Positions 34,900 through 46,036 are shown, counted from the stretch's first letter. The stretch is DNA of 64,000 nucleotides from Luteibacter aegosomatissinici (GCF_023078495.1 NZ_CP095742.1:2666001-2730000); one strand, 5' to 3'. The notes: generated by a model not told the origin, from the sequence alone. Program-made: numbers and translations.

Positions 34900-36804
34900 C
34901 TACGGGGCGCTTTCACCGGCCTGGTCCAGGCTCTCCGTCAGGATGCGGCGTACCTCAAGCACGGCTTGCGGTGTCTCCTGCACGCTATGGCCGGACACGA
35001 TCACTTTTTCGCTCGCGGCACCCGCAAGGTGCGAACTCCAGTAAGGCACCAGGCCGTCGTTCGTTTCCTCCAGCGGCCCGTCGGGACTACGCCTGGCGAT
35101 AATCGAGTGATAACGAACCTTCGAATCGATCGGCAGGTTGGCGGCCGCGCGGATGAACGGATCATCTGCGCGCAAGTTGTCGATGCTGTTGGGAACCAGC
35201 GCAACCTTGTGACCCTGCGCCTCCCCATCATCCCCTGCCAGATCGGCCAGGATTCCTCCGAACTGGGTAACCACCGCGGCAGGCAGACGGATGAGGTTGG
35301 ACACAAGCCGTGCCAGCCGGTTCGTGGCGAAGTCTGTACCGCGATGAGGCGCCGCAATGAAAATGGCCTCATCAAAGTTCGGTAACGCGTCGAAGCGCAA
35401 ATAAGGACTTACATCCTTGGCGCGGCGCGATAGAAAAGCGCGCCTGCGTGCACTGCCCTGCGCCACGTCATCCCAGATCATGTCGCCTGAAGAAGAGACC
35501 ATCAGCCGCGCCAGGATGCCGCCCATGCTGTGGCCAATGATCACCATATCCTGCGAGGCAACGGCATGCCCCGTGGGATCGAAGTGAGCGAGCGTTCGGG
35601 CGAATACATCGCGAATCGCACGGTTATTCAAGGCAATCGGCATGTTGGTGGGGTAGTACACCTGCCACACCTGGAAGTGCCGGCGCAGGCGCTCATCACC
35701 GAGGATATCGTTGGCGACATTCACCCACGCCTCGGGGCTGGAAGCCAGGCCATGCAGGAGCAGGATAACCCTGCGATTCGGGTCGTACGGCTGCATCAAA
35801 TAGATGCGTGGCTCGTTGACGCCGCCAGCACGCCCGAAGAGCGTGGCGAGCGATTGGGTGGCGAAGCCGGAGCGCGCCAGCCAAAGCCCGTAGCCCGCCG
35901 TAAAGTTGCCCGCGAGGGGCACGGTCGTTTCGCCCACCGATACCGTTGCATCCTGAAAAGGGTCGTGGCCCTCCAGCACAGCACTGTGCGACGAGAGCAC
36001 TGCATCCAGGTTATCGTCAGCGAAGCGGAGGAATGCGGTGGCGGAAGGTGTCGGCATGGCCTGATAGGCCTTGTCAGGCACCCCACCCGCCTCAGGTCTG
36101 AGATCCACTACGAGTTCCGCACCCAGGCCGTCGCGCCGATAGGTGCTGCGAATGCCCTGAAAGCGCAGGCCCGAGGCCGCCACGACTTCGCGCGGCCGTT
36201 CGTTTGCCCACGACAATGAGTGCAGGTCGACGGCTACATGGGTCTGCCCAACCTCCGTGGCCAGGCCCACCCCCGGCCGCTCGTGGGCGCGATGTCCCAG
36301 CGCCACGGCAAACTGCTGGACCGCGTAGTTGTAGTAATCGCGCACCTGGGTCTGCCGATCCTCGAATGCGCGTTCCGACGCATTCCGCTCCGTGAAGAAG
36401 AGGTACGCGTAGGCGTGGCGCGCCACCTCAAGGTAGGCCTCGACACGCGCTTGCTCAGCTTGCGGGCCGGCGCCCAAGGCGTTGCCGGTGGCCCGGGCCA
36501 CCCACAGTTCGGCGATAGCCGATTGCCGACGCTCTTCCGCCATCGGGCTAACAGCCGTTAGCGCACTGATGCACGGGAGGGGTGCACGCTCACACGGTTC
36601 GTCATCAAGACCGGCCATGGCCAGGGTTTCCGCCGTCTGGCCGCTCAGGTGCCGGCCGGAGAGAATATCGCCACGGCGCTGGGCGATGTACTCGCGCGGG
36701 GAAACATTGCCCACGGTGACCATGGCGCAGCCCTGAATCAACGCGACCAGCAACGAAACGAAAAAAAGGGCTGGTGCCCGCTCGCGCAAACGCCCGTGCC
36801 GCAC
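34900..36804 (-). CDS. Lipase-like alpha/beta-hydrolase lipoprotein
   Basis: 634-residue exported protein. The GTG start at 36804 gives a signal peptide with lipobox LIQGC (Cys26). A helical, beta-rich N-terminal region of about 330 residues precedes an alpha/beta-hydrolase domain with VILLLHGLASSPEAWVNV and the nucleophile elbow IIGHSMGGILARL, then a late FIAAPHRGTDFA. It resembles PGAP1/lipase-type esterases anchored in the outer membrane. The gene starts 8 nt after the GFA gene, so the two are probably co-transcribed. Confidence 0.87.
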   Translation of the reverse strand: MRHGRLRERAPALFFVSLLVALIQGCAMVTVGNVSPREYIAQRRGDILSGRHLSGQTAETLAMAGLDDEPCERAPLPCISALTAVSPMAEERRQSAIAELWVARATGNALGAGPQAEQARVEAYLEVARHAYAYLFFTERNASERAFEDRQTQVRDYYNYAVQQFAVALGHRAHERPGVGLATEVGQTHVAVDLHSLSWANERPREVVAASGLRFQGIRSTYRRDGLGAELVVDLRPEAGGVPDKAYQAMPTPSATAFLRFADDNLDAVLSSHSAVLEGHDPFQDATVSVGETTVPLAGNFTAGYGLWLARSGFATQSLATLFGRAGGVNEPRIYLMQPYDPNRRVILLLHGLASSPEAWVNVANDILGDERLRRHFQVWQVYYPTNMPIALNNRAIRDVFARTLAHFDPTGHAVASQDMVIIGHSMGGILARLMVSSSGDMIWDDVAQGSARRRAFLSRRAKDVSPYLRFDALPNFDEAIFIAAPHRGTDFATNRLARLVSNLIRLPAAVVTQFGGILADLAGDDGEAQGHKVALVPNSIDNLRADDPFIRAAANLPIDSKVRYHSIIARRSPDGPLEETNDGLVPYWSSHLAGAASEKVIVSGHSVQETPQAVLEVRRILTESLDQAGESAP

Positions 36805-36812
36805 GCCGCGCC

Positions 36813-37295
36813 CTATTGCCCGGACTTCAGGCGGGCCCGGCGTATCATCGGCACGGCAGGCGCCTCGGGAGTGACTGCCGTGTAACGCAGGTAGCCGGCA
36901 GTCTCGCCCGCCTGGCGGCCCGTGTCCGCTGGATGGTTTATCCCATCCAGCACGGGCACTTCGTCGAAATCGAACGGACTGATCCCTTCAAGGCAGGCGA
37001 CATTGATGCCGTACTGCGCATTGTTCGACCGGCGCTGATGAAACGTATAAATGCCACACGTCGAGCAGAAGTAATGCTTTGCCGTGCTGGTATTGAACTG
37101 GTACACGCTGAGGGCGTCCTCACCCTGCTCGATCGTGATGCCATCCAGCTCAGCGGAAACCGCGATGGCACCGCGCATCCGGCAGAAGGAACAATTGCAG
37201 CGGCGCGCCGTACGCAACCCATCGCTTAGCCGGACCGTGAAACGCACGGCGCCGCAATGGCACGCGCCTTTGGATTCGGTGATATCGGGCAGCAT
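36813..37295 (-). CDS. GFA family zinc-binding protein
   Basis: 160-residue cytoplasmic protein. The GFA (glutathione-dependent formaldehyde-activating enzyme) cysteines are intact: GACHCGAVRF, RRCNCSFCRM and YFCSTCGIYTFHQ. Family members bind zinc through these cysteines; most are not true formaldehyde-activating enzymes, so the substrate is unknown. It lies 8 nt upstream of the lipase-like lipoprotein on the minus strand. Confidence 0.9.
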   Translation of the reverse strand: MLPDITESKGACHCGAVRFTVRLSDGLRTARRCNCSFCRMRGAIAVSAELDGITIEQGEDALSVYQFNTSTAKHYFCSTCGIYTFHQRRSNNAQYGINVACLEGISPFDFDEVPVLDGINHPADTGRQAGETAGYLRYTAVTPEAPAVPMIRRARLKSGQ

Positions 37296-37530
37296 GGCGG
37301 GGACTCAGGCGGCTTTGATCCGGCAAGTATAGCGGCCCACCCCGAGACAGAAGCCCAGCCCTACAAAAACTCCCCCGAATGGCCGGTGAAAGCCGCCTCC
37401 ATCACCGGCCCGTTCTTGCGATATGACCCGGGTCGTTCCTAAGAACTTTCCCCACCTGCCAGCCGCCCGAAAACGTGGCATCCTTCGCGCCATCGGACCA
37501 CGACTACACGGCTAGGAGTTGGCAACGGTG

Positions 37531-38496
37531 ATGAAAGGACGCACAGGCGGGCTCGGAGCCCGAAACACGCCCTGGCAATGGGGCCAGCACCTCGCAATTG
37601 CCGCCGCTTACGGCGCGGTATACGAGATCGCGCGCCACCTTTCCTTCCCCCAGTGGATGCTCACGTCCGGCCTGCGCCTGGCCGCACTCCTCCTGCTGCC
37701 CATCCGTTACTGGCCGGCGCTCGCGCTCGGCGAGGGCCTCCCGCTACTGGAAGATTCCGTAGCGAACGCGCACGACATGGGCCTGCCCTGGGCTATATCG
37801 GCATCCGTGCCCATGGTGGTCCTGTGGATGGCCGCGCTTAAGCCCATGCGGCGGCGTTGGTCTGCGTATGACGAGCGGGGCGGCGTGCGCCTGCCGTTGA
37901 TCCTGGCAGCCGCCCTGGTCACGGCCGTTATCACCGCGATCGCCACCCTGCTCACCGCCCTGGCCGCCATCCTGCAGACGCCCACCGGTGCCTGGCCTGA
38001 TCCGGCCACCGGGCCCATGGGCTATTTCCTCGCTTATTCGCTCGGCGCGTACCTTGGGGCGCTCACCCTCACTCCGACTATCCTGGCGTTGCATGAGCGC
38101 TTCCGGAGTCTGCGCGGCCAGCCGCTCACGGTGGCGGGTATCGTGCGCAGCCCGCTATTCAAGGACGTCGTGGCGTGGTTACTCCCCACCCTTGCCGCCC
38201 TCTTGTGGGTCAGTCTGGAGACGCACGACGATTTCGTGCGCCAGGCCGCCCGCCTGGCGTTACTTCTGCCCGTACTGGCCATGGCCGTGCGGCATGGCTG
38301 GCATGGCACCGCCATCGGCGGCATGGCCGCCAGTGTTGCGTTGGCCGTGGATGCGGCCGTGACCTCCCCCGGGCTGCTTGCCGAAGCAAGCACCATTCGC
38401 GTGGAAGCCGTCCTGGCCCTGGTGATCTCCGGATCCCTGCTCGTGGGCTACCGGGTACCCGCGGCACGCGCCGCGGCGTCCGCCCAGCGCCTGTAA
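37531..38496 (+). CDS. Stand-alone MASE1-like integral membrane sensor domain protein
   Basis: 321 residues, nearly all membrane helices (8-10 predicted), resembling the MASE1 sensor module (SFPQWMLTSGLRLAALLLLPIRYWPALALGE in part, GYFLAYSLGAYLGALTLTPTILAL in part). MASE1 is normally fused to histidine kinase or GGDEF outputs; here it ends after the membrane part with only a short Ala-rich tail. A GTG at 37528 is an alternative start; AGGAG lies upstream. It may signal through a separate protein or act as a transporter-like module. Confidence 0.78.
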   Translation: MKGRTGGLGARNTPWQWGQHLAIAAAYGAVYEIARHLSFPQWMLTSGLRLAALLLLPIRYWPALALGEGLPLLEDSVANAHDMGLPWAISASVPMVVLWMAALKPMRRRWSAYDERGGVRLPLILAAALVTAVITAIATLLTALAAILQTPTGAWPDPATGPMGYFLAYSLGAYLGALTLTPTILALHERFRSLRGQPLTVAGIVRSPLFKDVVAWLLPTLAALLWVSLETHDDFVRQAARLALLLPVLAMAVRHGWHGTAIGGMAASVALAVDAAVTSPGLLAEASTIRVEAVLALVISGSLLVGYRVPAARAAASAQRL

Positions 38497-38500
38497 CGCA

Positions 38501-38531
38501 CACCGGGGGCGACGCAACGCCGCCCCCGGTG
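38501..38531. terminator. GC-rich bidirectional hairpin
   Basis: CACCGGGGGCG pairs perfectly with CGCCCCCGGTG across a 9-nt loop (38501-38511 with 38521-38531). It lies between the MASE1 stop and the converging 40-residue peptide gene. No T run. Confidence 0.65.
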
Positions 38532-38542
38532 GCCAGGCTGGA

Positions 38543-38665
38543 TCAGGGGCCCTTGACGGAGCAGACCAGCGGGTTGCATGGCAGGTCCAGTGAATGGACG
38601 GCGGCCGTACCGGTGGAAGCCAGGACGAGGAAACCCATAACGAGGCACTTGGTGATCGAACGCAT
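38543..38665 (-). CDS. Small secreted peptide, 40 residues
   Basis: Short gene encoding a predicted exported peptide. MRSITKCLVMGFLVLASTGT begins a classic signal peptide with a basic start, hydrophobic core and cleavage after a small residue near GTAA. About 20 mature residues follow, VHSLDLPCNPLVCSVKGP, with two cysteines in C-x4-C. A good GAGGGAG ribosome site lies 8 nt upstream of the ATG. It is monocistronic, between a convergent MASE1 gene and the histidine kinase operon end. I do not recognise a family; a disulfide-bonded signalling or envelope peptide is possible. Confidence 0.65.
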   Translation of the reverse strand: MRSITKCLVMGFLVLASTGTAAVHSLDLPCNPLVCSVKGP

Positions 38666-38792
38666 GGCGCACTCCCTCTTTCGTTGGATGGAGTCTTTAG
38701 CGTAGCCGAGCACCTGCCCGCCCCACCTGTACCGCAGGCGAACTGGCCGGAGATGTGCAGTGCGAGCCCCGACGGGGCCTTTGGGGCCGCGT

Positions 38793-40089
38793 TTAGCCCG
38801 CTTTCGCCAGGGGCAGGCTTAGTCGGGCGACAGCGCCTTGCGCGCCGTCGCGCCCGTGCAACTCCAGGGTGCCACCCTGGGCTTCCACGATCTGCCGCGA
38901 CAGGGCCAGCCCGATGCCGGCACCATGCGTCTTCGTGGTGAAGAACGGGACGAACAGATTGCCGCTCGCTGGCAATCCCGGACCGCAATCGGTGACCTCG
39001 ACCAGCACACGCGCATCGACGCGGCGCCAGCCGAGCAACACATCGTGATCACCACCCGCCTCCACCGCGTTGCGCAGCAGGTTGATCAGCACCTGTTCCA
39101 GCTGGTCGCGGTCGCCATGGCACTGCAGTGCTTCGCCAGGGGTGATGCGAATACGCACGTCGTCGAACAACCGCACGACTTGCTCACAGAATGGCGGGAT
39201 ATCCATCAGGGCGGGCTGAGGTGGCGGCAGGCGGGCGAGACGCGCGTACTGCCCAACGAACCGTTGCAACGCGGCGCTACGCTGCCCAATCACTTCCAGG
39301 CCATGGCGCAAGTCATCGTGCAGATCGTCGTCCACGGGCTTTCCCGCTGCGGGCAACACGCCCTTCAGCGTCTCCACGAGCGAACCAATCGGCGCCATGG
39401 AGTTTGTGATCTCGTGACTGAGCACGCGCAACAGACGACGGAATGCCAGCGCCTCTTCGTCACGCAACGCTCGCTCCATCGGCTGTACCACAAGCAGGCG
39501 TCCTTCCTGGCTGCGGCTACGCAACGCGGCATGCCCCACCTGCCAACGACCGGTCTGACTGGCAAAAACATGCGGCACAATCTCTCCCGAGGGCACATCG
39601 AAAAACGGCGCAAGACCTAACGTCATGGCATCGGTGCCGAGTAGTTCGTGTGCCGGCCGGCCCAGCAGGCGTTCGCCAGCCGGGTTGACCAGGCGAAGGC
39701 GGCCATCACGCTCAAAGGCAAATACGGCCCCATCCAGGGCGGCCAGCGTCTTGCTGAGCAACTGCAGCGATTCCTGCAAACCACGCTGCTCGTCCTGAAG
39801 CCGGGCGGCAAGCTCATTGAAGCGGCGGGCGATGTCACCGAAGTCATCAGCGCGTCCGGTCGCTGAAGCGCGCACGCCGTAGTCGCCCTCGCGCAGCGCT
39901 TCCAGCAGGTTCGCCACGGTGCGCAGTCGGTTAGGCCGCTCGCCCGCCACGTGCCCTGCCACAAGGGTAAGCGCCACGACGAGGATCAGCAGAGCCACCG
40001 CCTCCGCGGGCGCCGGTACGCCAACCACGAGGACACCTCCCAACGCGAGGATCGCAGGGAGCGCCACGACCAGGCCCGCCGCGTCGACC

Positions 40090-40103
<14 letters not shown>
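38793..40103 (-). CDS. NtrY/NtrB-like sensor histidine kinase
   Basis: 436-residue inner-membrane kinase from MRRSRVDAAG. Two N-terminal helices (about residues 10-55) lead to a HAMP-like linker (ANLLEALREGDYGVRASATG), a PAS domain and the kinase core. The H box is RVLSHEITNSMAPI, N box LINLLRNAVEAGG, G1 DCGPGLP and G2 GAGIGLALSRQIV. It has almost no periplasmic loop, so the signal is probably sensed in the membrane or cytoplasm. It overlaps the response regulator gene by 14 nt and closes the exporter operon. Confidence 0.92.
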
Positions 40104-41478
<1,375 letters not shown>

Positions 41479-41511
41479 GCGGGCAGTCTAATCAGTTGAA
41501 TGAAAAAGCGG

Positions 41512-43953
41512 TTAGTCGATGCGCAGTGCCTGCATGGGCTTTACCCGCGCTGCGCGCCACGCTGGTGGGAAGCTCGCCAGCAGGCCCGATGCGCCAAGAA
41601 CCAGGAGCACCGCCCCGATCGCCAATGGATCCAGGGCCTGGATGCCAAAGAGAAAGCTTGCCAGTAGGCGTGAAAGCACCATCGCGGCGGCCAGCCCAAT
41701 GGCCAGGCCCAATCCCACCTGCATCGCGGCCGCGCGAATCACCGTGAACAGCAGCCGGTAGCGCGTTGCCCCTAGTGCTGCGCGCACACCGTACTCGTGC
41801 CGATGCGCGGCCACCGCTACGGACATCACGGCATATAGCCCCACGGATGCAAGCAGCAGCGCCAGGCCGGCGAACAACCCCACGAGCAGCAGGTTGAGGC
41901 GTTGTGCACTGGTGGTGGATCCCACCACCGCCTCAAGCGTTTGCACATTGGCTATCGGCTGGCCGGGAGCCACCTCGTTCACGGCATCGCGCAACGCACC
42001 GTCGTTTAGCCCCATGCCCGGGTGAAGGCGGACCGCAAAGCTCAGCGGACCGAACTGTCGCATGATCGACCAGATGCCTTCAGGCACCTGGGCCAACGGC
42101 GTATAGAGAATGGGCGGCATGGGTTCAGCAGGGCCGCGCTGGCGCACATCGCCGACCACCCCCACGATGCGCAGGGGACGCTGCCGATCGTTGTCCAGCC
42201 GCAGCATCACCACGCGGCCAACGACATTCCCATCGCCGAAGAACTTGCGTGCGAACGCGGCGCTCACCAGACAGACCGGGTCGGCACCCGCCGTGTCAGT
42301 GTCCTCGAACAGGCGGCCGGTCAACAGAGGCACACCGATCGCTTCGAGAAAGCCGGGGCTTGTCATGCGGTACTGCACACCCAGCGGCGAACCATTGGGT
42401 AGCACGATAGGCCAGTTCAACTGGGAGCCGGTCGGCAGGTTGCTGGATACACCCACCCCATCAACGGCTGATGACCGGCCCAGGCGTTCGCGCACCTTGC
42501 GCGTGAGCGCCGACACGTCGGCGACGGTGACGTACTGCTCTTTCACGGGCGAGAGGGTGAACGTCGCGATGTTGCTACGGGTGAAACCCATCGGCACGGA
42601 TTCGAGCTCACGCAACGTGCGGGTGAACAAGGCCGCGCCAACCAGCAGGATGACGGCCACGGCGACCTGCGCCACGACCAGCACGCGCCCTGCTCGCCCA
42701 TCCTCGCGACTGATACCGCCACGGCCACCACCTACCAGCTCGCGCCGCCAATCGCGGCGACGACCACGCCATACCGCCAGCAACGTTGCACCGGCCGCAG
42801 CAGAAAGCCCAGCGATCAACGCGAAGACGACGCTCATGCCGGTCAGCGCCACATGTTCGCCCCGTAGCCACTCGGGCGGCACGATATCGCCCATCAGCCT
42901 AAGGCCCAGCCAGGCCAGGAGCAGCCCTATGCCGGCGCCCAGCAAACCAATCAACAGGCCTTCGCCGAAGGCGGGCAAGCTAAGCCGGCCTGTCGATGAG
43001 CCAAGCGCGGCGCGCACGGCGCTGGCATGCGTACGGGTCAGCGAGCGCAGCAAGATCAAGCTGGCCAGGTTGATCACGGCGATCAGCAGCACGCACGCCG
43101 CCGCGCCAACGAAGAGCCATATCGTCTTGCCATGCTCGCCCACGTAGGCACCGCTCAGCAGCGGCATGGCCCTCGGCGGTTGCAGGCTCAACGCTTCGCG
43201 CGCACGGGCCGGATCGTCAGCCGACGCCAGGAGCAGCGGCGTGAGCGTCGCGGCTGTTTCCGCCGCGGCACCTGCGAGCGTGGCGCCTGGCTTGAGGCGC
43301 GCCACGATCTGCTGGTTCGTGGACATGTTCTGCGACAGTGGATCGGGCTGCATCGACAACACCATGTCGAGCGAAACCGGCCACTGGAAATCACGGGCCA
43401 ACACGCCAATGATCTGCACGCCCCGCCCTTCCACCTGCAATGTCTGGCCGACCACGGCGGGATCACCGCCGAATCGCGACTGCCAGAATGCGTGCGTGAG
43501 GATCACCGCGCCGGGCCCGTTGGGGCGATTCTCCGCCTCGTCGAAATTGCGGCCCAATGCCATCGGCAAGCCTAGTGTCTCGAAGAAGCCGCGATCCGCG
43601 TGCGTGGCCAACGCCACTTCAGGGCGGCCGCCGGGCGCGATATTCACGTTGACATTGCCGCCATCGATCATCCCGGCCGATTCGATCGACGGCATGGCTC
43701 GCAACGGCGCGTAGTAGCCTGGCGCGGCGGCATTCCCGTAGTCATCCATGTATGTGCCCAGCGTGACGAGGCGCTCGGCGTGTGGGAACGGCAACGGCTT
43801 CAGCAATGCCTGGTCCAGCAAGGCGAACATCGCGGTGATCGTGGCCACGCCAAGCGATAACGTGAATACCGCTAGCATAAGGAACGCTGGTCGGCGGAAC
43901 ATTCCGCGCCACGTCTGGCGTAACTCAATGAGCGCGACCGTCACGGATATCAC
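41512..43953 (-). CDS. MacB/FtsX-type ABC transporter permease (duplicated, ADOP-like)
   Basis: 813-residue inner-membrane protein with two MacB-periplasmic/FtsX modules. Each has one leading helix, a periplasmic core domain and three helices: module 1 around residues 1-400, module 2 from RVLVVAQVAVAVILLVGAAL to the end. The final helices show HRHEYGVRAALGAT, typical of FtsX-type permeases. The start overlaps the ATPase stop as ATGA. Family members couple cytoplasmic ATP use to periplasmic extrusion rather than inner-membrane transport. The substrate is unknown. Confidence 0.93.
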   Translation of the reverse strand: MISVTVALIELRQTWRGMFRRPAFLMLAVFTLSLGVATITAMFALLDQALLKPLPFPHAERLVTLGTYMDDYGNAAAPGYYAPLRAMPSIESAGMIDGGNVNVNIAPGGRPEVALATHADRGFFETLGLPMALGRNFDEAENRPNGPGAVILTHAFWQSRFGGDPAVVGQTLQVEGRGVQIIGVLARDFQWPVSLDMVLSMQPDPLSQNMSTNQQIVARLKPGATLAGAAAETAATLTPLLLASADDPARAREALSLQPPRAMPLLSGAYVGEHGKTIWLFVGAAACVLLIAVINLASLILLRSLTRTHASAVRAALGSSTGRLSLPAFGEGLLIGLLGAGIGLLLAWLGLRLMGDIVPPEWLRGEHVALTGMSVVFALIAGLSAAAGATLLAVWRGRRRDWRRELVGGGRGGISREDGRAGRVLVVAQVAVAVILLVGAALFTRTLRELESVPMGFTRSNIATFTLSPVKEQYVTVADVSALTRKVRERLGRSSAVDGVGVSSNLPTGSQLNWPIVLPNGSPLGVQYRMTSPGFLEAIGVPLLTGRLFEDTDTAGADPVCLVSAAFARKFFGDGNVVGRVVMLRLDNDRQRPLRIVGVVGDVRQRGPAEPMPPILYTPLAQVPEGIWSIMRQFGPLSFAVRLHPGMGLNDGALRDAVNEVAPGQPIANVQTLEAVVGSTTSAQRLNLLLVGLFAGLALLLASVGLYAVMSVAVAAHRHEYGVRAALGATRYRLLFTVIRAAAMQVGLGLAIGLAAAMVLSRLLASFLFGIQALDPLAIGAVLLVLGASGLLASFPPAWRAARVKPMQALRID

Positions 43954-44720
43954 GGCGTTACCTCGCGTAACAGCGGCATGTCGCTGTCTTCTTCGTTGCG
44001 CAGCCGCTCGAAGGTGTCTTCATCCACGATGCAGCCATCGAGCATGTGCACGATACGGCCAGCCCGGCGGGCGAAGGCCGGATCGTGGGTCACCATGCAC
44101 AGCGTGGCACCGTCGCGATTCAGCTGCTCCAGCAGCTGCATCACCGCTTCACCGTTGCGTGAATCCAGGTTGCCCGAGGGCTCGTCCGCCAGCAGGATGC
44201 GCGGCTCGCCCACCAGGGCACGCGCCACGGCCACGCGTTGCTGCTGGCCGCCGGAAAGCTGCCCCGGAAAGTGGCGGTTACGGTGGCTCATGCCGACCTG
44301 ATCCAACACTTCACGCACGCGACGCTGGGCCACGTCGCGCCGGTAGTCATCGCGAAATGTCAGCGGCAGTGCAACGTTCTCTTCGACGGTAAGGTCGGCG
44401 ATCAGGTTGAACGCCTGGAAGATGAAACCAATCTTCGCGTTGCGCACGCGTGCCTGGCTGCGCGGGTCCAGCCCGGCCACATCGCTGCCATCGAGAAGGA
44501 AACGCCCTGTGCTAGGCGAATCAAGCAGGCCAAGCATCGACAGGAGGGTGGACTTGCCGCAGCCGGAGGGCCCCGTGATGGCGACGAAGTCGCCCGCGTG
44601 GATATCCAGCGAGACGCCGGAAAGCGCGTGGGTCTCCACCTCATCGGTATGGAACACCTTGCCCAGGCCCTCCAGGCGGATCAGCGGTGCGCGGTCATTC
44701 GCGGTCGTCGCAGGGGTCAT
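43950..44720 (-). CDS. ABC transporter ATP-binding protein, MacB/LolD-like
   Basis: 256-residue ATPase from MTPATTANDRAPLI, chosen because GGAG lies 9 nt upstream. All motifs are present: Walker A GPSGCGKSTLL, Q loop FQAFNLIADLTVEENVALPL in part, signature LSGGQQQRVAVARAL, Walker B ILLADEPSGNLD, and switch His VTHDPAFARRAG. This LolD/MacB subfamily pairs with FtsX-type permeases. It lies between the membrane-fusion protein and the permease and overlaps the latter by 4 nt. Other ATGs at 44735 and 44759 are possible. Confidence 0.94.
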   Translation of the reverse strand: MTPATTANDRAPLIRLEGLGKVFHTDEVETHALSGVSLDIHAGDFVAITGPSGCGKSTLLSMLGLLDSPSTGRFLLDGSDVAGLDPRSQARVRNAKIGFIFQAFNLIADLTVEENVALPLTFRDDYRRDVAQRRVREVLDQVGMSHRNRHFPGQLSGGQQQRVAVARALVGEPRILLADEPSGNLDSRNGEAVMQLLEQLNRDGATLCMVTHDPAFARRAGRIVHMLDGCIVDEDTFERLRNEEDSDMPLLREVTP

Positions 44721-44736
44721 CAGGTCGCTCTCCATC

Positions 44737-45987
44737 TCAACGTAGTCGTAGGGTGTCATAGCCGTTCCACTGGCTGGTATCTGAAAGAATGGCCTGGTCA
44801 CCTGCGTGCAAACCCTCGAGCACCGCGGCGCGGTCGCTTGACATGGCACCGTAGCGTACCGACACGCGGTGGGCTTCGTTATCGCCAGGATGAATCACGA
44901 AGAGCGAGCCAGCCTGGTCGGCGCCGGCGCCGTAGGGGCGGCCGACGTTCACGACGTTGGCAAGCGTGCCAAGGACCACGCGGCCTTCGACCGAAAGATC
45001 GGGACGCGCACCCGCTGGCAAGGGCTTCTCAAAGGCAACGTCGACAGTGACGCTGCCGTTGCGCACCGAGGGGTCAACACGGATGAGCCGCCCCGTGACG
45101 TGGCCATTGCGCGTGTCGACATCCACAGGCAGATCGAGGGCCACCTCGTTGGCGAGGGCTTCGGGTACCTGTAAGCGGGCAATCAGGTCATCGGGCCGGG
45201 CAACCCGGGCCAGCTTCCCGCCGGACGGGATCTGCTGGCCGGGCTCCACGTCCACCTGCTGCAGGATGCCGTCGATGCCAGCGCGAACACCCAAGGCATC
45301 CAGTTGCTGCCGTGCAATCGCCAGTGCGCTCATGGCCTCATCGCGCTTGGCCTCTTCCGAACGTACTTGAGCTTCGATATTGGCCTTGATCGCGGTTACG
45401 CGCTGCTCCTGTATCGCGAGGCGCTTGCGGTCCTGTTCAACCGTGATCTTGCTCTGCTTCACCTCGATCTCGGCCGAGGCGCCCTTCTCGAACGCGCGCT
45501 CGTTTGCGACGCGCTTGATGTCGGCGGTCAGCAGGTCGGATTCGGCCTGGGTTTGCATTGATTGGGCATCGAGCAGCTGTGAGTGCAGGAGGGCCTTCTG
45601 CGCAGCTACGGCGGCTTCCGCACCCGCAAGCGCCGCCTTCTGCTTCGCGAAGTTGGCCTGCAGCTCCGGGTTCACCAATTGCAGGATCAGCGTATCCGCC
45701 GTAACCCGCGCCCCCGGCTCAACGACCACCTGCTGCACCGTGGCCGGCGCACCCGCCGTAATCCAGCGGACCTGGCGAGGTACAAGCGTGCCGTTGGCGC
45801 GGATCTCTCGCTTCATCTCACCCTGCTCGGCGGTGCCGATCCAGACGTCGGAGCGTTTCACCGTCGGGGCCGCCCGGCCCAGGGCCAGCGAGACGGCCAA
45901 GACCAGCGCCAGCCCGGCGGCAATGCCGGCTAGCCACCAGGTGCGGGGGCGGCGGAGAACAGGGGTCGCGGCTTTTGCAATATCCAT
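44737..45987 (-). CDS. MacA/HlyD-type periplasmic membrane-fusion protein
   Basis: 416-residue adaptor, first gene of the five-gene operon. One N-terminal helix (TWWLAGIAAGLALVLAVSLAL, 21 residues in all) is followed by a barrel-sandwich half, a long helical hairpin (ANFAKQKAALAGAEAAVAAQ ... RSEEAKRDEAMSALAIARQQ), the second half (GILQQVDVEPGQQIPSGGKLARV in part) and beta-barrel domains. It would link the FtsX-type permease to an outer-membrane channel such as TolC, which is not encoded here. The start at 45987 lies about one base from the predicted sigma-54 transcription start. Confidence 0.92.
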   Translation of the reverse strand: MDIAKAATPVLRRPRTWWLAGIAAGLALVLAVSLALGRAAPTVKRSDVWIGTAEQGEMKREIRANGTLVPRQVRWITAGAPATVQQVVVEPGARVTADTLILQLVNPELQANFAKQKAALAGAEAAVAAQKALLHSQLLDAQSMQTQAESDLLTADIKRVANERAFEKGASAEIEVKQSKITVEQDRKRLAIQEQRVTAIKANIEAQVRSEEAKRDEAMSALAIARQQLDALGVRAGIDGILQQVDVEPGQQIPSGGKLARVARPDDLIARLQVPEALANEVALDLPVDVDTRNGHVTGRLIRVDPSVRNGSVTVDVAFEKPLPAGARPDLSVEGRVVLGTLANVVNVGRPYGAGADQAGSLFVIHPGDNEAHRVSVRYGAMSSDRAAVLEGLHAGDQAILSDTSQWNGYDTLRLR

Positions 45988-45997
45988 ACGGGGCACA

Positions 45998-46015
45998 CAG
46001 CACGGGGCGTGCCAA
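45998..46015 (-). promoter_or_regulatory. Sigma-54-like -24/-12 promoter of the exporter operon
   Basis: Read on the minus strand, TTGGCACGCCCCGTGCTG matches TGGCACG-n4-TTGC at 10 of 11 defined positions, with GG and GC exactly 10 nt apart. The expected transcription start, near 45988, is at the first base of the membrane-fusion gene. The operon encodes its own sigma-54 activator. Confidence 0.6.
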
Positions 46016-46036
46016 CGCGCTGAATGGCTCTGGGGC

